DNA of 29,073 nucleotides from positions 1 through 29,073 of IMG/VR virus record IMGVR_UViG_3300027969_000334; one strand, given 5' to 3'. The position numbers and the translations under genes are program-made. Below, in pieces: positions 14,029 to 23,650 of this stretch (the stretch's first letter is position 1; every line of letters begins with the position of its first letter). The notes below the pieces were generated by a model. It was not told where the DNA came from. It made no database searches and saw only the letters and a list, made by a program, of their open reading frames with translations. This stretch comes from a virus.

Positions 14029-17007
14029 ATGGCTACATCGTCTTCTCTAATTAAAACTATTCTCCATAAGAGTCTTGCGGAGGGTATTTACAGGGATGTA
14101 ACAACCAAAAGTTCTAACTACTACTATTTTCTTGGTAGAACATTAGAGTGGACTGATGCAAGCAACCCTCCATATCCTATTGATAGCTATGCTTACGAAC
14201 GAGCAGTGCGAGATGATATTATAACATTAAAATCTATCGCACCATCTGATGTAGCATTTGTTATACCAAGAACTAATTGGACATCAGGTACTGTTTATGA
14301 CATGTATGATGATGAATATTCAACTGAAGTTCTTGGTATTAATATTGTGAATGGCGGAACTGGATTTACCTCACTTCCTGTTATTACAATCACAGGTGGT
14401 GGTGGCGGAACAGGTGCAAAATTTTATCCGATAGTATATGATGGTTCTATTATTGGCATTGAAGATGTTGGTATTGCAGATACATCAAAAGGATCTGGAT
14501 ATACATCTATACCAACAGTAACTGTTACTGGTGGTACTGGTACTGGTGCTGTTCTTCAAGCCATAGTAAATATTGCACCATCTGGAAAGCAGAAACTTGA
14601 AGAATGTAATTTTTATGTTCTAACAGAAGATTATAATGTCTATAAATGTTTAGACAATAATAACAATGCAATGTCAACATCTAAACCCTTAGGTACATCA
14701 GTTTCTCCAATATCTACTGCAGATGGATATGTATGGAAGTTTATGTATAATGTTCCGATCAATTTAAGAAATAAATTTTTATCTGAAACACAGATGCCAG
14801 TTGTTTCTGCATTGACAAATCAATTTTATTCTAATGGTGGTATGGATAGTATTATCATTAATAATAAAGGAACAGGTTATACTACAGCAACAATAGCTAT
14901 TAGTTCTAGTGATGGGTATCGTGCAGAAGATCCAACATTTTTAAATTCTATCTCACTTAATAATTCTGGTGGTAATGGATATATTAATCCAACAGTAACT
15001 TTCGGTAATCCTATTCCTAGTGCCACTATTTTTATTTCTAGTGCTACTTTGTTTTTAGGACAAAAGATTTATAATAGTGTATATGATTTTTATGAGGTAG
15101 TTACTCCAGGAACTGTTTCTTCCGTAGAACCAACTCACAGATATGGAACAGTACAGAATGGCTCTGCAGCATTAAAATATGTTGGAACAAGAGTAAAAGG
15201 AACTGTATCTACAACTGGAACAACTGTTAGTGCTGGCAATTTTATTGTTGGAGTTAAGTATACAGTTGCAACTTTAGGAACTACTACAAACACTCAGTGG
15301 AATACTATCGGTGGAACTAGTGGAGTCACTTATAGCGTAGGAACTACATTTACTGCTGCAGTAGCTGGAACTAGTCTTGGTAATGGAACAGCAACTACCA
15401 AAGCTATTAGTGGTGTAACACTAAATGGTGCAGTTAGAGAAATTAATATGATCACTGCTGGATCAGGATATCTTTCTGCTCCTACAATCGCATTTTCTGG
15501 TGGCAGTGGTTCTGGTGCAGTAGCGTCTGCCAAAATGAATGGTGGATCTGTAATGTATTCTATTATTACCAATCAAGGTGATGATTATACGAGCGCACCA
15601 ACAGTAACATTTGGATCAGCGTGGACAGCATTGTCTTCTGTTCTAGTTAATGAACAGTACTCTGCAAGTAATGGTAAATTATACACAGTAACTTCTGCTG
15701 GTTATCTTGGTTCTACTACACCAACTCATACTTCTGGAGCAGTTATTAACTCTCCAGCATTTGCATTTTCTACAGCACTAACTTTAAATAGTACTGTATA
15801 TGTTTCTGGTAGATTATATAAAGTTACAACTGCTGGAACGACTTCTGTTGGAACAACTCCGACTCATACTTCTGGAACAGTAACAAATGGAACTGCAGCG
15901 TTATTATATTTGGGTGCTCCAGCAACATTAACATACGCTGGTATTGCAGCAACAGGAACTTCTGTTTTAAGATATGGATATGGTTACTCTGCTTCACCTT
16001 CTATCACAATCACAGATGCAAATAGAGTTGGAACTATTACTGCTCAATTAGCTTGGAACACTTCAAAATCAGAAGCCAAACTACTTCCAATTATTGACAA
16101 TGGACAAATATCTGGTGTTATTGTTGAAAATCCTGGAATTGGATACTCAACAGCCACTATAACTGTTACTGGTGATGGTACTGGTGCTTTGTTAAGTCCA
16201 GATCTTAATATTGGTACAATTCAATCACTACAAGCCAACAATGAAATTTTAACTACACCTGGAACTATTAATGCAATTAAAATTATTTCTGGTGGTTATG
16301 GTTATGGTGTAGCTACTATTGAAATTCAAGGTGATGGCACAGGTGCCACAGCAACAGCAGATATTGATACTGCCAGTGGTAAAATTAGAAAGATTACTAT
16401 TACTAATCCAGGACAAAATTATACTTTTGCTAATGTGGTGGTAACTGGTAATGGTGATGGTGCTAAATTAAGAGCAATTATGTCTCCATATGGTGGACAT
16501 GGTAAAAATGCACCAAATGAATTATTTGCAACAACACTTATGTTTTATAGTAATGTATCAACAGACTTAAATCAGGGTGTATCTGTAAATAATGACTATC
16601 GTCAAATAGGAATTGTTAAAAATCCTAATCAGTATAACTCCGATCAAAAATTCCAGGGAACTATTGGATCAGCATGTTTTATTGTTGCTGGCACAATTAA
16701 TACTACACAATTCGCAAGAGATACTAATATAACTATTACCAGAACAGTAGATGGCGATCAATTTGAAAGATTGTATAGAGTTGTAGCATCATCTTCTACT
16801 AGTGCTTTAATACAATCATTAGATAATGACACACCATTAATTAATGATACTTTTGCAAACTTAGATGGATATACCTTTACCGTGACATCAGTTGGTGCTC
16901 CAACAGTAGATAAATATTCTGGTCAACTTATGTTTATTGATAATAAAGCAGGGTTCACTCCTTCCGATCAAGAAACTGTTACACTAAGAACAGTTATTGG
17001 TTTTTAA
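14029..17007 (+). CDS. 8: Baseplate wedge subunit gp8 with large repeat insertions
   Basis: A 992-residue protein, about three times T4 gp8 (334). The gp8 core is visible in pieces. YYYFLGRTLEWTDASNPPYP (residues about 31-50) matches T4 FITFGRSEPW...PPYP. AFVIPRTNW matches VIPRRDW. STADGYVWKFMYNVP matches PGDGYVWEYLFEIP. Near the end YRQIGIVKNPNQY and SGQLMFIDNKAGF match RQISIITNPL and SGEMIYMENRPP. Between them lie Gly-rich beta repeats of the type G-x-GY-(S/T)-x-P-T-V-T-x-x-G-x-G-(T/S)-GA, plus PTHTSG modules. gp8 dimers form part of the baseplate rim in T4. The insertions probably add surface decorations or binding modules; that role is inferred. Confidence 0.82.
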   Translation: MATSSSLIKTILHKSLAEGIYRDVTTKSSNYYYFLGRTLEWTDASNPPYPIDSYAYERAVRDDIITLKSIAPSDVAFVIPRTNWTSGTVYDMYDDEYSTEVLGINIVNGGTGFTSLPVITITGGGGGTGAKFYPIVYDGSIIGIEDVGIADTSKGSGYTSIPTVTVTGGTGTGAVLQAIVNIAPSGKQKLEECNFYVLTEDYNVYKCLDNNNNAMSTSKPLGTSVSPISTADGYVWKFMYNVPINLRNKFLSETQMPVVSALTNQFYSNGGMDSIIINNKGTGYTTATIAISSSDGYRAEDPTFLNSISLNNSGGNGYINPTVTFGNPIPSATIFISSATLFLGQKIYNSVYDFYEVVTPGTVSSVEPTHRYGTVQNGSAALKYVGTRVKGTVSTTGTTVSAGNFIVGVKYTVATLGTTTNTQWNTIGGTSGVTYSVGTTFTAAVAGTSLGNGTATTKAISGVTLNGAVREINMITAGSGYLSAPTIAFSGGSGSGAVASAKMNGGSVMYSIITNQGDDYTSAPTVTFGSAWTALSSVLVNEQYSASNGKLYTVTSAGYLGSTTPTHTSGAVINSPAFAFSTALTLNSTVYVSGRLYKVTTAGTTSVGTTPTHTSGTVTNGTAALLYLGAPATLTYAGIAATGTSVLRYGYGYSASPSITITDANRVGTITAQLAWNTSKSEAKLLPIIDNGQISGVIVENPGIGYSTATITVTGDGTGALLSPDLNIGTIQSLQANNEILTTPGTINAIKIISGGYGYGVATIEIQGDGTGATATADIDTASGKIRKITITNPGQNYTFANVVVTGNGDGAKLRAIMSPYGGHGKNAPNELFATTLMFYSNVSTDLNQGVSVNNDYRQIGIVKNPNQYNSDQKFQGTIGSACFIVAGTINTTQFARDTNITITRTVDGDQFERLYRVVASSSTSALIQSLDNDTPLINDTFANLDGYTFTVTSVGAPTVDKYSGQLMFIDNKAGFTPSDQETVTLRTVIGF
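14341..16490 (+). repeat. Degenerate Gly-rich beta repeats inserted in gp8
   Basis: Repeated peptides of the form (N)xGxGYtsaPTVTvtGgtGtGAxaxA occur at least eight times between about 14345 and 16480. Examples are KGSGYTSIPTVTVTGGTGTG, TAGSGYLSAPTIAFSGGSGS and NPGIGYSTATITVTGDGTGA. Interspersed are three copies of a PTH(T)SG module (around 15115-15170, 15695-15740 and 15830-15900). The same repeats are widespread in phage and bacterial surface proteins. Boundaries are approximate. Confidence 0.7.
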
Positions 17008-17015
17008 CATAAATA
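17008..17015 (+). promoter_or_regulatory. Candidate T4-type late promoter (CATAAATA)
   Basis: CATAAATA directly follows the gp8 stop in one of the few real gaps on the plus strand (38 bases). It is identical to the octamer before gp48. A start near 17021 would leave a leader of about 25 bases with AAAGAGAA as Shine-Dalgarno before the ATG at 17046. Confidence 0.45.
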
Positions 17016-17045
17016 GATTAGAAACAACTAAAGAGAACATTACGA

Positions 17046-20000
17046 ATGGCTATCGATTTTAACACCGAACCGTATTACGACGACTATAACGAATCTAAAA
17101 GATTCTTGCGTATTCTGTATCGTCCAGGATATGCTGTTCAAGCACGAGAACTCACACAAATGCAGACTATTCTGCAGAATCAAATTTCTCGTTTCGGTAA
17201 CCATGTATTTAAAGAAGGCTCTTTGGTAATCCCAGGTGCTATTGGTTTAGATACTAAAATCGGATATGTTAAATTAGCATCCACATATGGTAATGTTTTA
17301 GCAGATTCTGTAGTTGCAGAATTTAATGGATTAACTATCGAAAATGCCTCTGGAGTTCAGGCACAAGTTATTCATTATAGTTCATCTTCAGGCGCAGATC
17401 CTGCCACATTCTTTATTCGTTATTTAAATTCTGGTGACAATAATGCCACAAAAACATTTTCTAATGACGATGTTTTAACTAATTTGGCTGGAACAAATTC
17501 TGCTGGTGACGCTGTAGCTGCAGGTACATATACGGTTCAAGCAGCATCATCCTCTTCTACTGGAGTAGGATCTATTGCCACTATACAACAAGGTGTTTAT
17601 TATATCAAAGGGCACTTTGTTTTAGTTCCAGAACAAAAAATTATTCTGGACAAATACACAAATACTCCATCTTATAGAATTGGTTTAGCTACAACAGAGT
17701 CTGTTGTTACAGCTGAAGAAGATACTACTCTATTTGATAATGCACAGAACTCATTTAACTATGCTGCTCCAGGTGCTCATCGTTATTACATTGATGCTGT
17801 ACTAACTAAACTTTCTACTGACAGCACTTCAGATACTGATTTTATTGAGTTGATTCGTGTCAACGCTGGACAAACTCAAAAGATTGTTGACAAATCAGAG
17901 TACTCATATCTAGAAAAAGAATTTGCTCATAGAACATATGATGAATCTGGTAATTACACAGTTAAGAATTTTGAGATTGATGTTCGTGAATATAGAAATA
18001 ATAATCGTGGTGCTTGGGTAACAGGACAAGTTTATTTAACTGGTGATGTTGTAACCAATTCTGGTAAAACATATGTTGCTAAAAATTCTGGAACATCACT
18101 AAACAATACACCTCCAACTCATACATCTGGACTTGTTTATGATGGTTCATCTAGCGGTTCAGGTACAACAGGTATTCAGTGGGAATACAATGAAACTCCT
18201 TACTACAACAGAGGAGTTTACACACCAGCAGTTGGCTCTAATCTTTCAACTAACCAAGCAAATGAGGCAAAATTAGCTATTGGTTTGGAGCCAGGAAAAG
18301 CATATGTGCAAGGTTATGAAATTGAGAAACCAGCAACTGAATATGTCACAGTACAAAAAGCAAGAGATTATGTTTCTGTAGAGAATTCAGTTATTCCAGC
18401 GACTGTTGGTAACTATGTTTTAGTAACTAATTTAAATGGTGCTCCTGGAGTTAATAGTTTAACTCAAGTGACTCTTTACAATAGAGTAACATCAGCTGTT
18501 GGAACTATTCCATCTGGTGCTACTGCAGTTGGTACTGCTCGTGTTCGTTTTATGGAATACCATAATGGAACCATCGGTGCACAAACTGCTATCTACAAAC
18601 TAGGTTTATTTGATGTTCAAATGACATCTGGATATGACTTTAATAGAGATGTTAAATCTGTTTACCATGTTGGTTCTTCTGATGATGTAAACTTAAATTT
18701 CACTGCAGATATTGAAGGTACTGCTACAGTAGGATCTGGAACATTAGTTCGTTTAATTGGTTCTGCTACTGCATCAAATTCTCAAACAATTACTGGTACT
18801 GGAACTTCTTTCCAGACAGATCTTAAAGTTGGTGATTATGTTTTCTTAGGCACTGCTCTAAGAAGAGTCACCGCAGTTGGATCACAAATTCAAATAACTG
18901 TTGATTCTAATATAACTATTACTGGTGTGACAATTGATAGAGTTGAAACTCAAATTTATGAGCCAGAAAACGCTTCTTTATTGTTTCCGTTTCCATACTA
19001 TGCAATTAAATCTATAAGTGATACAAATTATACTGTATATGAAACTTTTACAGGTACAGTATCTTCTGGATCATTTAGTATAACAACTTCTTCTGGTACT
19101 ATGGCTTCTGCTGCAGATCAAGATAATTATACTATTATTGATACTAGCGCAGCATCAGGTGGTGCAGTAATTACACCAGTGACCATCACTCCATCAGGTT
19201 CCACTACCACTATTACTGTTAATACTTCTTATAATGGTCGTAGTGTTTTTGTTATCGCTGCAGTAAATAAGAGCGGTGCATCATTAACTAAGAAAACGAA
19301 AACATTAGTTCCTAATGCAACTAAGACATTTACCACTCAAGCGACTGGTCAGGTAACTCAACTGTTGCTTGGTAAGGCAGATGGATATCGTTTGATTTCT
19401 GTTAAAATGAAATCTGGCACATTTGCATCTTCTAGTGGAAGTTACGCTATCGATATTTCAGATCGTTTTATCTGGGATGATGGACAAAGATCTACTCACT
19501 ATGATCAAGCAAGATTAATTCTTAAAAATTCATATGCTCCACCAGAAGCACCATTTGAGGTAACATTTGATTACTTCACTCATGGCGCAGGGGATTACTT
19601 CACTAAAGACTCATATGTAGACATTAGTGATTATGGTGCACTTCCTTATTTCCAAGGTATTGCATTAAGAGATGCTATAGATTTTAGACCAAGAATTGAC
19701 GATGCTGGAACATCATATACTGGAAGTAACGCATCTATAACATTACTACCAAAGCGTGGTATTGATATTACAACTGACTTCTCATACTACCTAGCAAGAA
19801 AAACTAAAATTGCTATAGATTTTGGTGGTACATTCTTTGCAATTAATGGTGTGTCATCTTTAAATCCTGGAGAGCCACTAGACCCAACACTTGGTTTGGT
19901 TCTTTATAATCTAACATTAGAGCCATACACATTCGGAACATTAAATAATAATGTTCAGGTTAATCGAATCGATAACAAACGATACACTATGCGTGATATC

Positions 20001-23000
20001 GGTAAATTAGAAAAACGAATTGATAATCTAGAATACTATACTTCATTATCATTGCTAGAACAGCAAACAGAATCTCTAAACATTACAGACGCATCTGGTT
20101 TAGACAGATTTAAAAATGGATTTATTGTAGATAATTTTGCAGGACATAATACAGGAGATACTTCTTCTCCAGACTACTTGTGTTCTATTGATATGGAAAG
20201 AGCAGAACTGCGTCCATTCTATACAATGCAGAATGTAAACTTAATTGAATCTGTTTCTTCTGATAGTGCTCGTACTTCTGCAAAATATAAATTATATGGT
20301 GATGTTATTACATTACCTGTAGTTGATCATCTTCCTATTGTTAAACAAGCATACGCTTCTCGTTTAGAAAACATTAACCCATTTGCTGTGTTTACTTTCC
20401 TTGGTGATGTTAAAATTAATCCATCATCTGATGATTGGTTTGAAACTGATCGTCGCCCAGATATCGTTGTTGATATAGAAGGTAATTTCTCAACAGTTAA
20501 AAACTTAGCTGAAAAGGCTGGTGTTCTTGGAACTGTTTGGAATGCATGGCAAACTCAATGGACTGGTGCTCCAATTAGCACTGGCAGTATTAAATACACG
20601 ACTGGTGGTAACTGGGCTTCTCGTCAAGGTGATGTATACTTAACACAAGCTGAATTACAAGCCAAGTTTGGTATTACTTCTTGGGGTAATGCTCGTCAAA
20701 TTACAGTTGAAACTACTGCAACTCAAGTTGGTCAAAACAGAACTGGTGTAAAAACTAGCCTTGTTGAAAAGATTGATAGACAAGTTGTTGGAGATCGTGT
20801 TCTATCGACTGCAGCTATTCCATACATTCGTTCAAGAAATATTCTTGTTCAAATTCAAAAGTTAAAACCTAATACTCGATTCTATCCATTCTTCGATGGT
20901 ATCGATATTTCTGCATATTGCACACCAGCCACTAAAATTGCTTATACTCCAGCTGGTGCTGACGATGCTGCAAAATTGGTTACACATAATAAATTTAATA
21001 CTGAGACTAATGTTGGTTCTAATGCAACTGCAACTACTCGACAAATTAATGGCGACAGCCAAGTTTGTTTAAATCGTGGTGATGTTATTACTGGTGGCAC
21101 ATCTGGTGCAACTGCAGTTGTTGTTGGTAAAGAATATAACATCGATGATAATACATACGCTTTGTTTGTATCTAATGTTATAGGAACATTTTCTACCACA
21201 GAAACTATCACAGCATCTAACATATTAGGTTATGCATCTGCTGCTACTGGAACTGTTGGAACAGTTACTACTAAAGCATCGGGTAGTTCATTAATCTCCA
21301 ACTTTAATGGAGATTTAAATTTACTCTTTAATATTCCAAACAACGATTCATTAAGATTCCGTTGTGGTAGTCGTGAATTAAAATTAGTTGATGCTACAAC
21401 TGCGACAGGAGCGTTCACTTCTCGTGCACGAGCAAATTATCGTGCAGAAGGTATTATTGAAACTAAACAAAGAACAGTTCATGCAGTTCGTAATGCAGAG
21501 TTAGCACAAGAACCACTCGAAGATAATCAAGTTATTACACAAACTTCTGAACGAGTTGTTGCTGATACTGGTTGGTGGGATCCACTTGCCCAAACATTCT
21601 TAATTGAACAAAAGGGTGGATGTTTCTTATCTAAAGTTGATGTATTCTTTGCTACTAAAGATACAGCAGTTCCAGTCACTATCGAAATTCGTGAAGTGGT
21701 TAATGGTTATCCTGGAAAACGAGTTCTTCCATTCTCTCGTGTTACACTAAAACCAGAGTATGTTAATATTTCTGAAAACACAGTATTGCTGGATGGTGTA
21801 GATGTTGCTTCTTATGATACAGCTACTACATTCACATTCCCTAGCCCAGTTTATGTTCAAGAAAATACTGAGTATGCAATCGTTTTAGCGTCAGATTCAA
21901 ACAATTATAAAGTTTGGATTTCTCAAGTTGGTGATCAGATGCCTGGAACTTCTCGTACTATTTCTGAGCAACCATATCTTGGTTCATTGTTTAAATCTCA
22001 AAATGCTTCTACTTGGACAGCAGATCAAACGCAAGATTTAAAGTTTACAATTTATCGTTGCCAATTCCAAACTAATCAAGATTCTAATGTAGTGTTTGAG
22101 AATGATACTTTGCCAAATGTAACTTTAGTATCAGATCCATTTGAGACTAGATTACCTGCTAGTGGAACAAACTATAAAGTTCGTGTATGGCACGCAAATC
22201 ATGGAATTCCATCAGGTTCTAAAGTTACTATTAGTGGTGTTTCTGCTAATGTCAATGGAATTCCATATGCACAATTTAATACAACACATACAATCAGTGA
22301 TGTCGATTTAGACAGCTATTGTATCACTTTGGCTGGTGCTGCAACTTCTTCTGGATATGGTGGTGGTTCTGCTGTTAGAGCAACTCGACATGTTCAATAT
22401 GATGCAGTACAACCATTAGTTCAAGTTCAGTCTTTCTCTGAAACTCCGCTTAATTTCCGTCTAAAGGGTATTAGTGGTAAATCTGTAGATTCTACTACTC
22501 AATCTGCTTATACTCGAGATGCATCTTACGCTGGTGTGCTAGTTAACGAAACTAATTATTTTAGTTCTCCAAAGATGATTGCGTCTTCACAAAATGAGGC
22601 TGACACATCATATGGTTTAAGTGGTGATAAATCAGTGCAATTCAATATTGTTATGAGCACAACTAATGATGCGCTATCTCCAATTATTGATACTCATAGA
22701 ACCAGTTTAGTTGCTGTTCAAAATAAGGTTAACAATCCTTCAGAAACTAATATGAATGTGGCAAATTTAGATTATAACACAATCTTATCTGCAAACACAA
22801 ATATTGCATTTACTGCAGCGACACAAAGAATTAGTTCTTCTAACTCTACTGCTAAAGCTGCATTGGCTACTTTAACTGTTGGCAAATATCTAGTTGTTAC
22901 TGGTGACACTCCAACAGCAAATAACCAAACATACCTTATCACTGAAGTTGCTTCCGATGGCTCTTATGTAACATTGAGTGGACCAAATGCAATCCAAGAC

Positions 23001-23420
23001 GATACTGCTGGTGATGCCATTACCTTGGTTCAAAGAGAAAGATTTGCTTCTGAAATTGCTCCAACAGAAAGTTCTACATATAGCAAATATGTGACCAAGA
23101 AAATCAATCTGGCAAACCACTCTAACTATCTAAGAGTTAAATTTGCAGCTAATATCCCTGCTGATGCTAGCGTTGAAGTATGGTATAAAACTAATATCGT
23201 TGGTTCAAACACTGCATTTGAAAATGCAAAATACACTCAGATGACAGTAGATTCTATTGTTCCTAATTCTTCAAATCAAGAAGGTAAGTTCTATGATGCT
23301 TCTTATTCTTTAGATGACTTAGTGTCATTTGATGCTATTCAAATTAAACTTGTTATGAAGTCTACTAATAGTTCTGAAGTTCCAAGAATTAAAGATCTTC
23401 GTGTTATTGCTTGCGTATAA
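17046..23420 (+). CDS. Giant DUF4815-type baseplate/tail structural protein
   Basis: A 2124-residue protein, the largest in the window. The N-terminus is typical of DUF4815 proteins of marine T4-like phages: IDFNTEPYYDDYNESKRFLR, ILYRPGYAVQARELTQMQTI and LQNQISRFGNHVFKEGSLVI. Later conserved stretches include AIDFGGTFFAINGVSSLNPG, DIGKLEKRIDNLEYYTSLSL and WWDPLAQTFLIEQKGGCFLS with VTIEIREVVNGYPGKRVLPF. These are separated by Thr/Ser/Gly-rich beta regions, and a PTHTSG module lies near residues 355-385. Its place after gp8 suggests a functional replacement for the T4 gp9/gp10/gp11 peripheral baseplate proteins, probably anchoring fibres. That role is inferred. It ends in a TAATG overlap with the next gene and has its own late-promoter-like octamer upstream. 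Confidence 0.8.
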   Translation: MAIDFNTEPYYDDYNESKRFLRILYRPGYAVQARELTQMQTILQNQISRFGNHVFKEGSLVIPGAIGLDTKIGYVKLASTYGNVLADSVVAEFNGLTIENASGVQAQVIHYSSSSGADPATFFIRYLNSGDNNATKTFSNDDVLTNLAGTNSAGDAVAAGTYTVQAASSSSTGVGSIATIQQGVYYIKGHFVLVPEQKIILDKYTNTPSYRIGLATTESVVTAEEDTTLFDNAQNSFNYAAPGAHRYYIDAVLTKLSTDSTSDTDFIELIRVNAGQTQKIVDKSEYSYLEKEFAHRTYDESGNYTVKNFEIDVREYRNNNRGAWVTGQVYLTGDVVTNSGKTYVAKNSGTSLNNTPPTHTSGLVYDGSSSGSGTTGIQWEYNETPYYNRGVYTPAVGSNLSTNQANEAKLAIGLEPGKAYVQGYEIEKPATEYVTVQKARDYVSVENSVIPATVGNYVLVTNLNGAPGVNSLTQVTLYNRVTSAVGTIPSGATAVGTARVRFMEYHNGTIGAQTAIYKLGLFDVQMTSGYDFNRDVKSVYHVGSSDDVNLNFTADIEGTATVGSGTLVRLIGSATASNSQTITGTGTSFQTDLKVGDYVFLGTALRRVTAVGSQIQITVDSNITITGVTIDRVETQIYEPENASLLFPFPYYAIKSISDTNYTVYETFTGTVSSGSFSITTSSGTMASAADQDNYTIIDTSAASGGAVITPVTITPSGSTTTITVNTSYNGRSVFVIAAVNKSGASLTKKTKTLVPNATKTFTTQATGQVTQLLLGKADGYRLISVKMKSGTFASSSGSYAIDISDRFIWDDGQRSTHYDQARLILKNSYAPPEAPFEVTFDYFTHGAGDYFTKDSYVDISDYGALPYFQGIALRDAIDFRPRIDDAGTSYTGSNASITLLPKRGIDITTDFSYYLARKTKIAIDFGGTFFAINGVSSLNPGEPLDPTLGLVLYNLTLEPYTFGTLNNNVQVNRIDNKRYTMRDIGKLEKRIDNLEYYTSLSLLEQQTESLNITDASGLDRFKNGFIVDNFAGHNTGDTSSPDYLCSIDMERAELRPFYTMQNVNLIESVSSDSARTSAKYKLYGDVITLPVVDHLPIVKQAYASRLENINPFAVFTFLGDVKINPSSDDWFETDRRPDIVVDIEGNFSTVKNLAEKAGVLGTVWNAWQTQWTGAPISTGSIKYTTGGNWASRQGDVYLTQAELQAKFGITSWGNARQITVETTATQVGQNRTGVKTSLVEKIDRQVVGDRVLSTAAIPYIRSRNILVQIQKLKPNTRFYPFFDGIDISAYCTPATKIAYTPAGADDAAKLVTHNKFNTETNVGSNATATTRQINGDSQVCLNRGDVITGGTSGATAVVVGKEYNIDDNTYALFVSNVIGTFSTTETITASNILGYASAATGTVGTVTTKASGSSLISNFNGDLNLLFNIPNNDSLRFRCGSRELKLVDATTATGAFTSRARANYRAEGIIETKQRTVHAVRNAELAQEPLEDNQVITQTSERVVADTGWWDPLAQTFLIEQKGGCFLSKVDVFFATKDTAVPVTIEIREVVNGYPGKRVLPFSRVTLKPEYVNISENTVLLDGVDVASYDTATTFTFPSPVYVQENTEYAIVLASDSNNYKVWISQVGDQMPGTSRTISEQPYLGSLFKSQNASTWTADQTQDLKFTIYRCQFQTNQDSNVVFENDTLPNVTLVSDPFETRLPASGTNYKVRVWHANHGIPSGSKVTISGVSANVNGIPYAQFNTTHTISDVDLDSYCITLAGAATSSGYGGGSAVRATRHVQYDAVQPLVQVQSFSETPLNFRLKGISGKSVDSTTQSAYTRDASYAGVLVNETNYFSSPKMIASSQNEADTSYGLSGDKSVQFNIVMSTTNDALSPIIDTHRTSLVAVQNKVNNPSETNMNVANLDYNTILSANTNIAFTAATQRISSSNSTAKAALATLTVGKYLVVTGDTPTANNQTYLITEVASDGSYVTLSGPNAIQDDTAGDAITLVQRERFASEIAPTESSTYSKYVTKKINLANHSNYLRVKFAANIPADASVEVWYKTNIVGSNTAFENAKYTQMTVDSIVPNSSNQEGKFYDASYSLDDLVSFDAIQIKLVMKSTNSSEVPRIKDLRVIACV

Positions 23421-23650
23421 TGGAAGGTTTTGTTAATATACAGAATAAGGAAGGTCTCGTGAGAGACCTATCCACTGGCGCAGTCATAAATACAAATAGA
23501 ACTGATTATGAGAATTATTTGCAAAGAAAAAATGCAGTTAAACAATTAAATAACCAAATTAAACAAAACTCTGATAAGATCGAAAAAATTGAATCAGATG
23601 TAACAGAGATAAAAGAAATGCTCGCAATGCTTATTAAGGGTAAACAATAA
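23420..23650 (+). CDS. Small coiled-coil structural/assembly protein
   Basis: A 76-residue protein. The ATG at 23420 overlaps the stop of the giant gene (TAATG), which fits the coupling used throughout the operon; an in-frame TTG at 23411 is less likely. The first half (VNIQNKEGLVRDLSTGAVIN) has the 'x-LVRD-x-x-T-GA-(V/I)-N' pattern found in small proteins of marine T4-like phages. The second half, from LNNQIKQNSDKIEKIESDVT to IKEMLAMLI, shows heptad spacing of Ile/Leu/Val, so a short coiled coil is likely. The gene ends in TAATG with the tail fibre, so it may act as a fibre-attachment or assembly factor. Function is not known. Confidence 0.65.
   Translation: MEGFVNIQNKEGLVRDLSTGAVINTNRTDYENYLQRKNAVKQLNNQIKQNSDKIEKIESDVTEIKEMLAMLIKGKQ

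Noticed and set aside
20862-21418. Several minus-strand open frames inside the giant DUF4815-type gene
   Set aside because: They overlap each other and a long coherent coding sequence, have no motif or ribosome binding site, and look like shadows.
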